From positions 1,337,894 through 1,401,893 of the forward strand of contig NZ_JBNIEU010000001.1 of NCBI RefSeq assembly GCF_049985285.1: 64,000 bases of DNA, written 5' to 3'. The notes beneath the pieces were generated by a model, which saw only the letters and a program-made list of their open reading frames with translations, made no database searches and was not told the origin of the DNA. Positions 25,793 through 33,532 of the stretch are shown here, in pieces; position 1 is the stretch's first letter; the number at the start of each line of letters is the position of its first letter. The stretch comes from Aestuariirhabdus sp049985285. GTDB taxonomy: Bacteria > Pseudomonadota > Gammaproteobacteria > Pseudomonadales > Aestuariirhabdaceae. Both the position numbers and the translations under genes were made by a program.

Positions 25793-27223
25793 TTAGGCGT
25801 CGGCCTGCTCAACAAATTCTGACTCGGTGTCCATGCTTGCCAGTTCCCCTAAGGTGATCGGCTTGATGGGTGAACGGATGTTGTAATACCCCACCTCAGA
25901 TACCGGCGTATTGTGTGCCTCGGCCATCAGTTGCGATACGGTTAGCCCGCACAAGCGCCCTTGGCAAGGCCCCATGCCGGCTCGGCTGAAGGCCTTGGCC
26001 TGGTTAGGACCGGCACAGCCATTTTTGGCGGCACGGCGAATATCCCCCGCAGTGACCTCCTCGCAACGACACACGAGCGTCTCATCAGCCGGCCGCAAAA
26101 ACACCTCAGCGGGACGGTAGAGTCGATCGAGGAAGGGGCGGATTGCCAGCTGCTGGTCAATCTCCTGCTGCAGTTTGCGGATCTCCCTGTCTCGGCCCTC
26201 TACTCCAGGGTTTTGCTTGCCGACACCTCTGAGCCGCGATGCGATCTCGATGGCGGCTAACTTACCCTGCAGCTCGGCAACCAGCGCACCCCCGATACCG
26301 GCGCTATCGCCGGCCACAAAAACGCCGCCGATACTGGTCTCGCCTCCACTATCGAGGCAAGGGTGCCAACACTGCTGCAGTTCATCCCAGCGGTGTTCAG
26401 CCCCCAAAGCCTGCGTTAACTGGAGGTTGGGCACCACACCCTGATGAACCAGCAGGGTGGAGCACGGCAATTGTTGCTCACGCCCATTGTGGCTGAAATG
26501 CACTCTGGCCAGTTTGCCATCGTGGCCCGCCTCGGCGCGCAGCTGGTGCACGCCGTTCAAGCGTTTCACGCCGGCAGATCGCAGTTCCATCAACAGCTTG
26601 AAACCCTTTAGCAGATAACGCCAACCTCGCAGCGCGCCCGGTAGTTCGCGCAGCGCCTCGGCATAATGACGCGTTGGGGTGGTATCGAGCACGGCAGCGA
26701 CCGAGACACCGGCGCGCTGCAACTGACAGGCAACCAGCAGCAACAGCGGCCCGCTACCCACAATGACCAGCGGTTCGGAAGGGGCTAAACCGCTGCTTTT
26801 GAGCATGATCTGGGCGGCGCCGCAGGTCATCACCCCCGGCGTGGTCCAACCGGGGAAAGGAACCGGGCGTTCCTGCGCGCCGGTTGCCAGCAATAAGCGG
26901 GCAAAGCTGATGCGCCGACTGTTACCGTCCGCCGACAGGCACAGGTGGCGTGCACCGATCTCCCACACGGTAGCACTGTGTAACACCTCAATATTGGCCG
27001 TTGAGAATTCGCGCACCAGACCGGCACCGTAGTAATAATCAGACCCAAGGATCTGTTGATCCTGCAACACCGGTTGGCCGACCTCGCGGTAGATCTGACC
27101 ACCGGGGCGGGGTTGTTCGTCAATCACGACCACTTTTAAGCCAAGGCGGGCACTCTCGATCGCTGCAGCCATTCCGGCAGGACCTGCGCCTACCACAGCA
27201 AGGTCGTATGGCGTGGTGTTCAT
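25793..27223 (-). CDS. FAD/[2Fe-2S] oxidoreductase, opine oxidase A / HcnB-like subunit
   Basis: 476 residues. The FAD motif is VVGAGPAGMAAA (residues 10-21), a second dinucleotide motif is VIVGSGPLLLLVA (near 155), and GVFVAGDSAGIGG lies near 310. The C-terminal third has a BFD-like [2Fe-2S] site: CRCEE near 385 and GPCQGRLCG near 418. This matches the large subunit of opine oxidases, hydrogen cyanide synthase HcnB and D-hydroxyproline dehydrogenase. Its start overlaps the small [2Fe-2S] subunit's stop (ATGA). Confidence 0.88.
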   Translation of the reverse strand: MNTTPYDLAVVGAGPAGMAAAIESARLGLKVVVIDEQPRPGGQIYREVGQPVLQDQQILGSDYYYGAGLVREFSTANIEVLHSATVWEIGARHLCLSADGNSRRISFARLLLATGAQERPVPFPGWTTPGVMTCGAAQIMLKSSGLAPSEPLVIVGSGPLLLLVACQLQRAGVSVAAVLDTTPTRHYAEALRELPGALRGWRYLLKGFKLLMELRSAGVKRLNGVHQLRAEAGHDGKLARVHFSHNGREQQLPCSTLLVHQGVVPNLQLTQALGAEHRWDELQQCWHPCLDSGGETSIGGVFVAGDSAGIGGALVAELQGKLAAIEIASRLRGVGKQNPGVEGRDREIRKLQQEIDQQLAIRPFLDRLYRPAEVFLRPADETLVCRCEEVTAGDIRRAAKNGCAGPNQAKAFSRAGMGPCQGRLCGLTVSQLMAEAHNTPVSEVGYYNIRSPIKPITLGELASMDTESEFVEQADA

Positions 27224-27540
27224 ACCTGCTCCTCCATCACCGCACGAGCGCCATGCTGAAAGCTCACCTCCATCCCCTCTGCCACCGGGGTCATACAGCC
27301 CTGGCTATTGGGCTGACCGTCGATCACCATCAGGCATTCAAAACAGACCCCCATCATGCAGTAAGGCGCGCGTGGACTATTAGACACCGGGGTGGTGCGG
27401 GTCGGTCCGAGGCCGGCCGCCAATACGGCCGCCGCCACACTTTCTCCCGCCCGTGCGGCAACCGTTTGCCCCTCGACTCGAAGACTGACCGTTTCAGTGG
27501 CGATCGAAGGGAGCCGTTTAAAGGCTGAATCGTTCGGCAT
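27220..27540 (-). CDS. Small [2Fe-2S] subunit (HcnA / opine oxidase C-like)
   Basis: 106 residues from the ATG at 27540 (MPNDSAFKRL), about the family size. It is a plant-type ferredoxin fold with YCMMGVCFECLM and a distal cysteine in SQGCMTP, giving the C-x4-C-x2-C...C cluster. It overlaps the upstream flavin subunit by 23 bases and the downstream subunit by four. It shuttles electrons between the two flavoproteins of the complex. Confidence 0.85.
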   Translation of the reverse strand: MPNDSAFKRLPSIATETVSLRVEGQTVAARAGESVAAAVLAAGLGPTRTTPVSNSPRAPYCMMGVCFECLMVIDGQPNSQGCMTPVAEGMEVSFQHGARAVMEEQV

Positions 27541-28648
27541 GGAACTCCTCCAGAGAGAGGCTCGGATCGGCAATGCCAGTGGCGATCCACTCGGCGATCG
27601 GGCCGGCGTGGGCTGCGGCCAAGGTGACACCGCTATGGCAAGAGACCAAAAAAGCCCCCGGATATTGTTGGGATTGCTGATAAATAGGGTAGCCGTCGGG
27701 AGTCATCACCCGCAGCGCGCCCCAGGATCGAATCAAGCGCACATGCTTAAGCAGTGGGAACATCGTTATTGCCCGTCGTGCAATCGTCGCCACCACATCG
27801 GTGGTAGTGCTGCTGTCCAGCCCCACATCTTCCTTGGAGTCGCCACACTGGATAGTGCCTTCACCGGTTTGGCGCACATGGCCGGTGGGGTAATCCAGGA
27901 AGTGGCGTACCCGCTCGGCAATCAATACCTGGCCGCGATTGGGTACCACAGGAGCAGACAACCCCACCTGGGGAGCCAGCTCACGGTTACCGAGACCGGC
28001 CGCTAGCACCACCCGATCCGTTTCCAGTTGCTGGTCGCCACAGTGAATCCTGAACCGACCATTGTCAGGCTCGACTTGAGTCACTGGGCCGCTGGTCAGC
28101 AACCGGCCACCCTCAGCGATAAAGCGCTGCGCCATCGCTCGCAGTAACAACAGCGGGTTGACATGGCCATCTTCAGGTCCCCAAGTGGCTCCTGCTACCG
28201 TAGGACCAATTTCGGGTACCTTTGCCTTAAGCTGCTCGTGGTTCAGCATCTCGAACGGATAGTTACCATCGTGCTCCTGTCGCATCGCTTCCAACAGCAG
28301 CCGGCGTTGTTCCAGTTCTTGTTCGGTGAGGCAGATATAGAGCCCGCCGACCTGAGATAGCTGCACATCAATACCGGTTGATGCGGTCAGTTGCTTGGCA
28401 AACTCACCCCAGCGCAGTGCCGATGATCGGCTCAGTCGGGCATAGGCGGGACAGGTGTCCCCTTTACCTTGCACCCACACCAAACCAAAGTTTCCCCGTG
28501 ATGCGCGGAGGGCGATATCTCCCTCGTCGACGATCGAAACGGTTAATCCCTGGTCTTGCAACCCGAGAGCGACCGCCAATCCAACCAACCCACCACCGAT
28601 AACGGCCACCTTAGTCTCACGGCAGTCAGGATTTACACCTGCGCTCAT
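27518..28648 (-). CDS. FAD-dependent amine/amino-acid dehydrogenase, opine oxidase B / HcnC-like
   Basis: 376 residues of the D-amino-acid-oxidase fold. The N-terminal FAD motif is VIGGGLVGLAVALGLQDQG, with VILAAGL-type VVLAAGLGNRELAP in the middle and SCHSGVTLAAAHAGPIAEWI at the C terminus. It is the likely substrate-oxidising subunit: it would oxidise a secondary amine or D-amino acid to an imine. It is the first of the three coupled subunits. The substrate class (opine, N-alkyl amino acid or hydroxyproline) is an inference from family and regulator. Confidence 0.87.
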   Translation of the reverse strand: MSAGVNPDCRETKVAVIGGGLVGLAVALGLQDQGLTVSIVDEGDIALRASRGNFGLVWVQGKGDTCPAYARLSRSSALRWGEFAKQLTASTGIDVQLSQVGGLYICLTEQELEQRRLLLEAMRQEHDGNYPFEMLNHEQLKAKVPEIGPTVAGATWGPEDGHVNPLLLLRAMAQRFIAEGGRLLTSGPVTQVEPDNGRFRIHCGDQQLETDRVVLAAGLGNRELAPQVGLSAPVVPNRGQVLIAERVRHFLDYPTGHVRQTGEGTIQCGDSKEDVGLDSSTTTDVVATIARRAITMFPLLKHVRLIRSWGALRVMTPDGYPIYQQSQQYPGAFLVSCHSGVTLAAAHAGPIAEWIATGIADPSLSLEEFHAERFSL

Positions 28649-28701
28649 TGTTTTTCCTCCCGTGGGGATAGTCGGTAAGCCCCTAGGAATCGGGCTTGAT
28701 G

Positions 28702-28726
28702 GCCGGCCACAACAACGGTGGCCGGC
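28702..28726 (-). promoter_or_regulatory. Intercistronic hairpin after dctP of TRAP cluster 2
   Basis: Perfect nine-base arms GCCGGCCAC (28702-28710) and GTGGCCGGC (28718-28726) around a seven-base loop, between the binding-protein gene and the dehydrogenase genes. There is no T-tract, so it is more likely an mRNA stabiliser or partial attenuator than a full terminator. Confidence 0.65.
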
Positions 28727-28750
28727 GTGCCGAGCTGTCGGATTAAAGGA

Positions 28751-29749
28751 TCAGTTGGCGACCTGGTCCAGAATGCCCTGACCCCATGCGGCACCTACGT
28801 CTTCCAGGATCTGGGGCCAGACGTCGGAGCGGACCTTCTTGGCTGCCTCTGCCAGTTGGGCTTCGTTCAAACGGACGATAGTCGCACCGTTATCGGCCAG
28901 CTTCTGCTCGTAGGCTGCCTGGTCGGACTCGGCACGGGTCCAGCGCTGGACCTCGAAGGCCTGTGCCTCTTTCTGCAGCGCTTCGCGTTCGTCTGCGTCA
29001 AGGTCGGAGAAAGTTTCGGAGTTGATGATCATGTACCACACCTCGAAGTGGGTGTTGACCGGCAAATAGGTTTTGGTGACATCACGGAACGATGCGTAGT
29101 AGCCCTCGGCACCGGAACCGATCACCCCGTCAACCACTCCGGTCTGCACCGCGGTGAAGGCCTCGGAGAAGGGGATGGGAGAACTGATATAACCCAGGGC
29201 GTCGCCGGTCAGCTGGAAACTCTTGATACCGGGCACCCGAACCTTGATGCCTTTCTTGGCATTAACGTCGCCGGGTGATACCGCATCACGATTCAAAGAG
29301 ATACCACCAAAATAGACCGGATAGGCAGCCAGCATGGTGATGTCCTGCTCGGCGTAGAGACCTTTCATGGCGGTGTAGATGGCACCCTCAGGGCCGTAGA
29401 CCTTGCGAGCCTGCTCCCAGTTTTCGGCGAGGTAGGGGAAGGAGCTTATCTGCATCTTGCGTGAGGCGGCGGTGGCGGCCGGCTGCACCGCCATGTCCAC
29501 CGCGCCGACGGAGATCCGCTCCTGGACGGAGGTGTAGTCACCCAGGGCGCTGGCCGCGTAAATTTTGAGTTTGATCTCCCCCCCTGTAGCCTGATCGACT
29601 TTGGCGGAAAACGCTTTGAGTTCCTGGTCGATGATCGTGCCCTGAGGCCGTACATGAGACATTTTCAGTGTCGCCGCCTGAGCGACTCCGACGCTTGCCA
29701 ACGACAATGACAGTGCAAAAGCAATTTTCTTGGTTAGTGTTTTATGCAT
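28751..29749 (-). CDS. TRAP transporter substrate-binding protein (DctP family)
   Basis: 332 residues from the ATG at 29749, which follows a GGAGAAG site. Sec signal peptide at about 5-25 (KKIAFALSLSLASVGVAQA). The mature protein has KMSHVRPQGTIIDQELKAFSAKV, KGIKVRVPGIKSFQLTGDALGY with the carboxylate-binding arginine, and AFTAVQTGVVDGVIGSGAEGYY. It binds the imported substrate in the periplasm. It follows dctM by 102 bases rather than preceding the permeases, as in cluster 1. Confidence 0.93.
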   Translation of the reverse strand: MHKTLTKKIAFALSLSLASVGVAQAATLKMSHVRPQGTIIDQELKAFSAKVDQATGGEIKLKIYAASALGDYTSVQERISVGAVDMAVQPAATAASRKMQISSFPYLAENWEQARKVYGPEGAIYTAMKGLYAEQDITMLAAYPVYFGGISLNRDAVSPGDVNAKKGIKVRVPGIKSFQLTGDALGYISSPIPFSEAFTAVQTGVVDGVIGSGAEGYYASFRDVTKTYLPVNTHFEVWYMIINSETFSDLDADEREALQKEAQAFEVQRWTRAESDQAAYEQKLADNGATIVRLNEAQLAEAAKKVRSDVWPQILEDVGAAWGQGILDQVAN

Positions 29750-29851
29750 GGTCTTCTCCATTTTTTTTATATTCCACATCGGGAATCGAGGTAGAGCCTT
29801 TCTTTCGAACGTAAAAACAAACGCTTTCTATTCAAATGCCTGGATGAATTC

Positions 29852-31150
29852 CTAGTACCCAAGCTGAGCCGGTATGTATTCAGATAGTTCGGGCCAGATC
29901 AGCACGAGTATCACCACCGGCAGATAGCCGAACAGCAGTAGCACCATGGCGGGCTTAATCACTTCGGTAAATTTGACTTTGCCGATCCGCGCACCCAAGT
30001 AAAGAATGCTGGCGTAGGGCGGTGTTACCCCACCCATCGCGGTGGTCACCCCCATGATGGCGGCGAACTGGATGGGACTAACGTCCAGTGCTCCCATCAG
30101 CGGCATCAGCAGCGGCGCGGTCAGGATGATAGCGGTGATGTCGTTGACCACCATGCCGATGGCTAGCAGAAACAGCGTCACCATAATCAGCAGCATGGTC
30201 TTATCGGTGGTGATCTCGAAGATCACCTCTACCAGCGCCTGGGGGATATCCTCCATCACGAACAGCTGGCTCAACATCAGGCTGAACAGGATCATGATCA
30301 GAATGGCGCCCACGGCGGTGGCCGACTCTTTAGCGGACTCCAGGAAGGTTTTCCAAGTCAGCCCTTTATAGACCATAAAGCCGACCGGTAGCGCGTAGAT
30401 CACGGCCACGGCCGCCGCTTCGGTGGGCGTCATAATGCCACCGTAGATACCGCCCAGAATGATCACCGGCATCAGCAACGCCGGGATCGCATGTACGGTA
30501 TGCTTGCTCGCTTCCTTGGCCATCGCCCCGATCTCCATCGGCTCATCGAGCACCAGCGGGAACTTGCGCGCCATCACCAGGTTAACGATGGCAAAGTTGA
30601 GCATAATCAGCAGACCCGGCCCCAGCGTGGCCAGAAAGCTGGCCAGAATTGATGTCTCGGTAACCCAGCCATAGACGATCATGGTAACGCTTGGCGGAAT
30701 CAACAGACCCAAGATCGACGAGTTGGCAATTAAAGCCGTGGCATACGCCCGGGGGTAGCCCTTGCGCTCCATTTCAGGAATTAACAATGGACCGATGGCG
30801 GCAATACCGGTCAGGCCGCTGCCGGAGATAGCTCCGATAATGGCACAGCTTACCGATGCCACCACGCCCAGTCCGCCGCGAACCCGACCGACAAAAATGT
30901 TAACGAACTTGAGCAGGCTGGCGGCGATACCACTAACACTCATGATGGTACCGGCGAACACGAACAGCGGGATCGCCAGCAGTATCGGGTTGGTCAGCTG
31001 ACTAAAGCCCCACAACATCATCCCCTTCATGGTGGCATCACCCACCAGGGTCATCACCATTAAACCGGCGCCAAAACAGTAAGGTAGCGGCACCCCCAGG
31101 CTCAGCAGAATAACCAGTACCAGAAAGGCTAGCAGTGCAATCTCAACCAT
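29852..31150 (-). CDS. TRAP transporter large permease (DctM)
   Basis: 432 residues, about twelve membrane segments. DctM blocks: SGSGLTGIAAIGPLLIPEM, NSSILGLLIPPSVTMIVYGW, GGIMTPTEAAAVAVIYALPVG and GVTTAMGGVTPPYASILYLG. It overlaps the dctQ stop by eight bases, so the two are co-translated. It works with the DctP at 28751. Confidence 0.95.
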   Translation of the reverse strand: MVEIALLAFLVLVILLSLGVPLPYCFGAGLMVMTLVGDATMKGMMLWGFSQLTNPILLAIPLFVFAGTIMSVSGIAASLLKFVNIFVGRVRGGLGVVASVSCAIIGAISGSGLTGIAAIGPLLIPEMERKGYPRAYATALIANSSILGLLIPPSVTMIVYGWVTETSILASFLATLGPGLLIMLNFAIVNLVMARKFPLVLDEPMEIGAMAKEASKHTVHAIPALLMPVIILGGIYGGIMTPTEAAAVAVIYALPVGFMVYKGLTWKTFLESAKESATAVGAILIMILFSLMLSQLFVMEDIPQALVEVIFEITTDKTMLLIMVTLFLLAIGMVVNDITAIILTAPLLMPLMGALDVSPIQFAAIMGVTTAMGGVTPPYASILYLGARIGKVKFTEVIKPAMVLLLFGYLPVVILVLIWPELSEYIPAQLGY

Positions 31151-31703
31151 GATTCTTATCCTCGCGCTGATCCAGCACCTGTAGCTCGTCGATTTCGTTG
31201 GTATGGGGGTGCTCGTGATCGATCGGCGTGTTCAGTGCTGCGCCGCCCCGTATCAGTGTCCGGATATGCCCCCACAGATGCCAGGCGACGTATAGGGTCA
31301 TAACGAAGAGGCCAAGAAACAGCGACGATTCGTAGGTCAGCGTTGGCAGGTATAGCGTTGGGGTCTCCTTGCCGACACGCCAGGCATACTTCAGGTAGTC
31401 CCAGGCCCAAACGGTTAGCCACACTGAGATCACCAGGCTGCAACTCTCAGAAACCACCAACAAAATATGCCGAGCCCGTTCGGTGCTGAGAAATATCTCC
31501 AGCACATTGGCGCGTATCTGGGTGTCATCGCGAGAGGCGTTAACGGCACCGAGGATGTACAGCCACAAGGTCGGGATCACGGCAACCTCCTCCAACCCCA
31601 TCACTGGCGTCTCGAAGACGTAACGCGTAATCACCTGAACAAACTGGAAACCGGCCACCATGCTAATCAGCAGCGCCAGCGAATAACGAAAGAATCTCTC
31701 CAT
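31143..31703 (-). CDS. TRAP transporter small permease (DctQ)
   Basis: 186 residues from the ATG at 31703 (MERFFRYSLALLISMVAGF); the frame remains open to 31904 but that would overlap the regulator start and add an atypical leader. Four membrane segments, with VITRYVFETPVMGLEEVA typical of DctQ. First gene of the leftward operon, about 195 bases from the divergent LysR gene. Confidence 0.88.
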   Translation of the reverse strand: MERFFRYSLALLISMVAGFQFVQVITRYVFETPVMGLEEVAVIPTLWLYILGAVNASRDDTQIRANVLEIFLSTERARHILLVVSESCSLVISVWLTVWAWDYLKYAWRVGKETPTLYLPTLTYESSLFLGLFVMTLYVAWHLWGHIRTLIRGGAALNTPIDHEHPHTNEIDELQVLDQREDKNHG

Positions 31704-31860
31704 GTGATTTCTCTTTATTATGTTGGAGTCCCGCAGACGGGAATCGTTGTTTCGATCCACGCCGCTTTGGTGATAACCATGTTGCCCAGCGCAACAGATA
31801 ACATCAAATCGTTTGTTTTTGGTACTTGATAATATAAGGTTATAGCAATCAATGGCCGAT

Positions 31861-31878
31861 TGAGTGCTAAAGCACTCA
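31861..31878. promoter_or_regulatory. Inverted repeat in the dctQ/lysR divergent region
   Basis: TGAGTGCT-AA-AGCACTCA is a perfect eight-base inverted repeat ending 19 bases before the regulator ATG. It is a candidate autoregulatory operator or a short leader hairpin. It does not contain the classical T-N11-A LysR box. Confidence 0.45.
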
Positions 31879-31897
31879 TACAGGAGTAGTAGCAGAT

Positions 31898-32830
31898 ATG
31901 GCACGACTGAGCTTTCGGCAGGTTGAAGCGTTCCGCGCGGTGATGATCGCGGGCACCACCACCGGCGCGGCCGAAATTTTATGCATCTCGCAGCCGGCGG
32001 TTAGCCGGCTGCTGAGCGACTTCGAGGAGAGTGTCAAAGTCACGCTGTTTGAGCGCCATAAGAAACGCTTGCTACCGACCCCCGAAGCGATGATCTTGTT
32101 CGAAGAGGTGGAAAAATCGTTTGTCGGTATTGAGAAGCTGGCGAGAACCGCCGAGGAGTTACGTGATTTTCATCGCGGCACTCTGCGCATCGTCTGCATG
32201 CCCGCGCTGGCGCAGGACTTTATGCCGCAGGTGGTGCATGATTTCATGGCCGACCACAAAGGCGTTGCGGTCACCCTGCAAGTGCGTAGTTCACAACAGG
32301 TGGCTGACTGGATCTCGACCCAGCACTTCGACATTGGCATCTCCGCCATCAAAGTCTCCGACCCGGCCATTGAGGTGCAAAGCCTCGCAAGCAGTCAGTT
32401 GCTGTGTGCCCTGCCGCCCAACCATCGACTTGCGAGTAAAGCGGTGATCATCCCGCAAGACCTGGAGGGTGAGATGTTTGTTTCACTGGGTACCGAACAG
32501 AGCGTTCGCTATAAGGTCGATGAAGTATTTGAACAAGCCGGAGTCAAGCGCCAGCTACTGTTCGATACCCAGGTTTCCCATGTAGCCTGTGCCTACGTCC
32601 TGGCGGGTAGCGGGGTGTCATTGGTCGACCCTGCCACGGCCATCAACTATTCGAAACGTGGGCTGGTGGTGAAGCCGTTCAAACCGAAAATCGAGTTCAA
32701 TTACAACATTATCTATCCGGCGACTCGTTCAAAGTCATTGCTGGCTATCGACTTTTCAGAGTTACTCTGCAAGCGACTGAAGGCCTTATCTCAAGAATCC
32801 AACGGGCTGTTTGTCTATGGTGAGGGTTAG
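31898..32830 (+). CDS. LysR-type regulator, OccR/NocR-like
   Basis: 310 residues. N-terminal winged helix (LSFRQVEAFRAVMIAGTTTGAAEILCISQPAVSRLL) and a LysR substrate-binding domain from about residue 90. The RQVEAFRAVM opening and PTPEAMILFEEVEKSFVGI resemble OccR and NocR, the opine-responsive activators of Agrobacterium, and the related YofA group. It is divergent from the TRAP/dehydrogenase operon and very probably controls it. The inducer is unknown. Confidence 0.88.
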   Translation: MARLSFRQVEAFRAVMIAGTTTGAAEILCISQPAVSRLLSDFEESVKVTLFERHKKRLLPTPEAMILFEEVEKSFVGIEKLARTAEELRDFHRGTLRIVCMPALAQDFMPQVVHDFMADHKGVAVTLQVRSSQQVADWISTQHFDIGISAIKVSDPAIEVQSLASSQLLCALPPNHRLASKAVIIPQDLEGEMFVSLGTEQSVRYKVDEVFEQAGVKRQLLFDTQVSHVACAYVLAGSGVSLVDPATAINYSKRGLVVKPFKPKIEFNYNIIYPATRSKSLLAIDFSELLCKRLKALSQESNGLFVYGEG

Positions 32831-33026
32831 GCTACAGGCGTGATGAGTTGGCTGGCTCCGACACGGGTTATCACCTTTAGAGTATGAAGACCGGTATTAT
32901 GGTGGGGGGTGAAAGGTGTCTAGTGAAGTCGTGGCGATTCACTATGCATATCTACGACAAGTACCAGAGCGCGGAGGCGATCACTGATCTGGAATGATGT
33001 AGAGCTGCCTAAACTAAGGCTCAAAT
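32831..33026. other. Non-coding gap before the tRNA terminator
   Basis: I see no gene, repeat or hairpin of note between the regulator stop and the terminator at 33027. Confidence 0.5.
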
Positions 33027-33062
33027 AAAAAGGCCGTCAAACCTAAGTATGACGGCCTTTTT
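33027..33062. terminator. Strong bidirectional terminator
   Basis: A thirteen-base stem (AAAAAGGCCGTCA/TGACGGCCTTTTT, 33027-33039 and 33050-33062) with A- and T-tracts on both sides. It can end the rightward regulator transcript and the leftward tRNA transcript. Confidence 0.9.
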
Positions 33063-33094
33063 AACATCAAAGCCGGCCAGTTCTGCTTATCTAT

Positions 33095-33133
33095 GTAACC
33101 ATAATGTGGCCAAACCGGCCACACTATGGTTAC
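33095..33133. repeat. Near-perfect 17-bp palindromic element
   Basis: Arms 33095-33111 (GTAACCATAATGTGGCC) and 33117-33133 (GGCCACACTATGGTTAC) pair at 16 of 17 positions around the loop AAACC. It lies 30 bases downstream of the tRNA 3' end, within its transcript. A degenerate one-armed copy is at 24972. It may be a REP-like dispersed element. Confidence 0.6.
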
Positions 33134-33162
33134 AAGAACACGCTGCAAGACGTTGATTTTAT

Positions 33163-33239
<77 letters not shown>

Positions 33240-33252
33240 TGAAAGAGCGGCG

Positions 33253-33281
33253 ATTATAGCGTCTTGGCGGAGGCGAGCCAA
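33253..33281 (-). promoter_or_regulatory. tRNA-Ile promoter
   Basis: Minus strand TTGGCT (33281-33276), 17 bases, TATAAT (33258-33253), then a GC-rich discriminator (CGCCGCTC) and the tRNA 5' end 14 bases from the -10. This is typical of a stable-RNA promoter. Confidence 0.7.
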
Positions 33282-33484
33282 TAGCTGCGGGTGCCAGAAC
33301 ACCGGGGTTAATGGCCCCAGGCTGAAATTTATTACCGGGGTGTCGGCTTCTCCTCTTTTTTAGCGCGAGGGTGCGGGCAAAATATGCGTAAACGAGGGGG
33401 TAAGGCTCTGCGCGCGGGGGTAATATCAACTCGCCCCCGCCTGTGCCCCTGCGCTAAAGCTCTACCAGAACGGGTCAACCCCAT

Positions 33485-33519
33485 AAAAAAAGGGACAGCG
33501 TTGCGGCTGTCCCTTTTTT
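33485..33519 (-). terminator. Terminator after acs
   Basis: AAAAAAGGGACAGC pairs with GCTGTCCCTTTTTT (33485-33499 and 33506-33519), 14 bases beyond the acs stop. Both strands carry T-tracts. Confidence 0.93.
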
Positions 33520-33532
33520 GTCGATACGCCGC

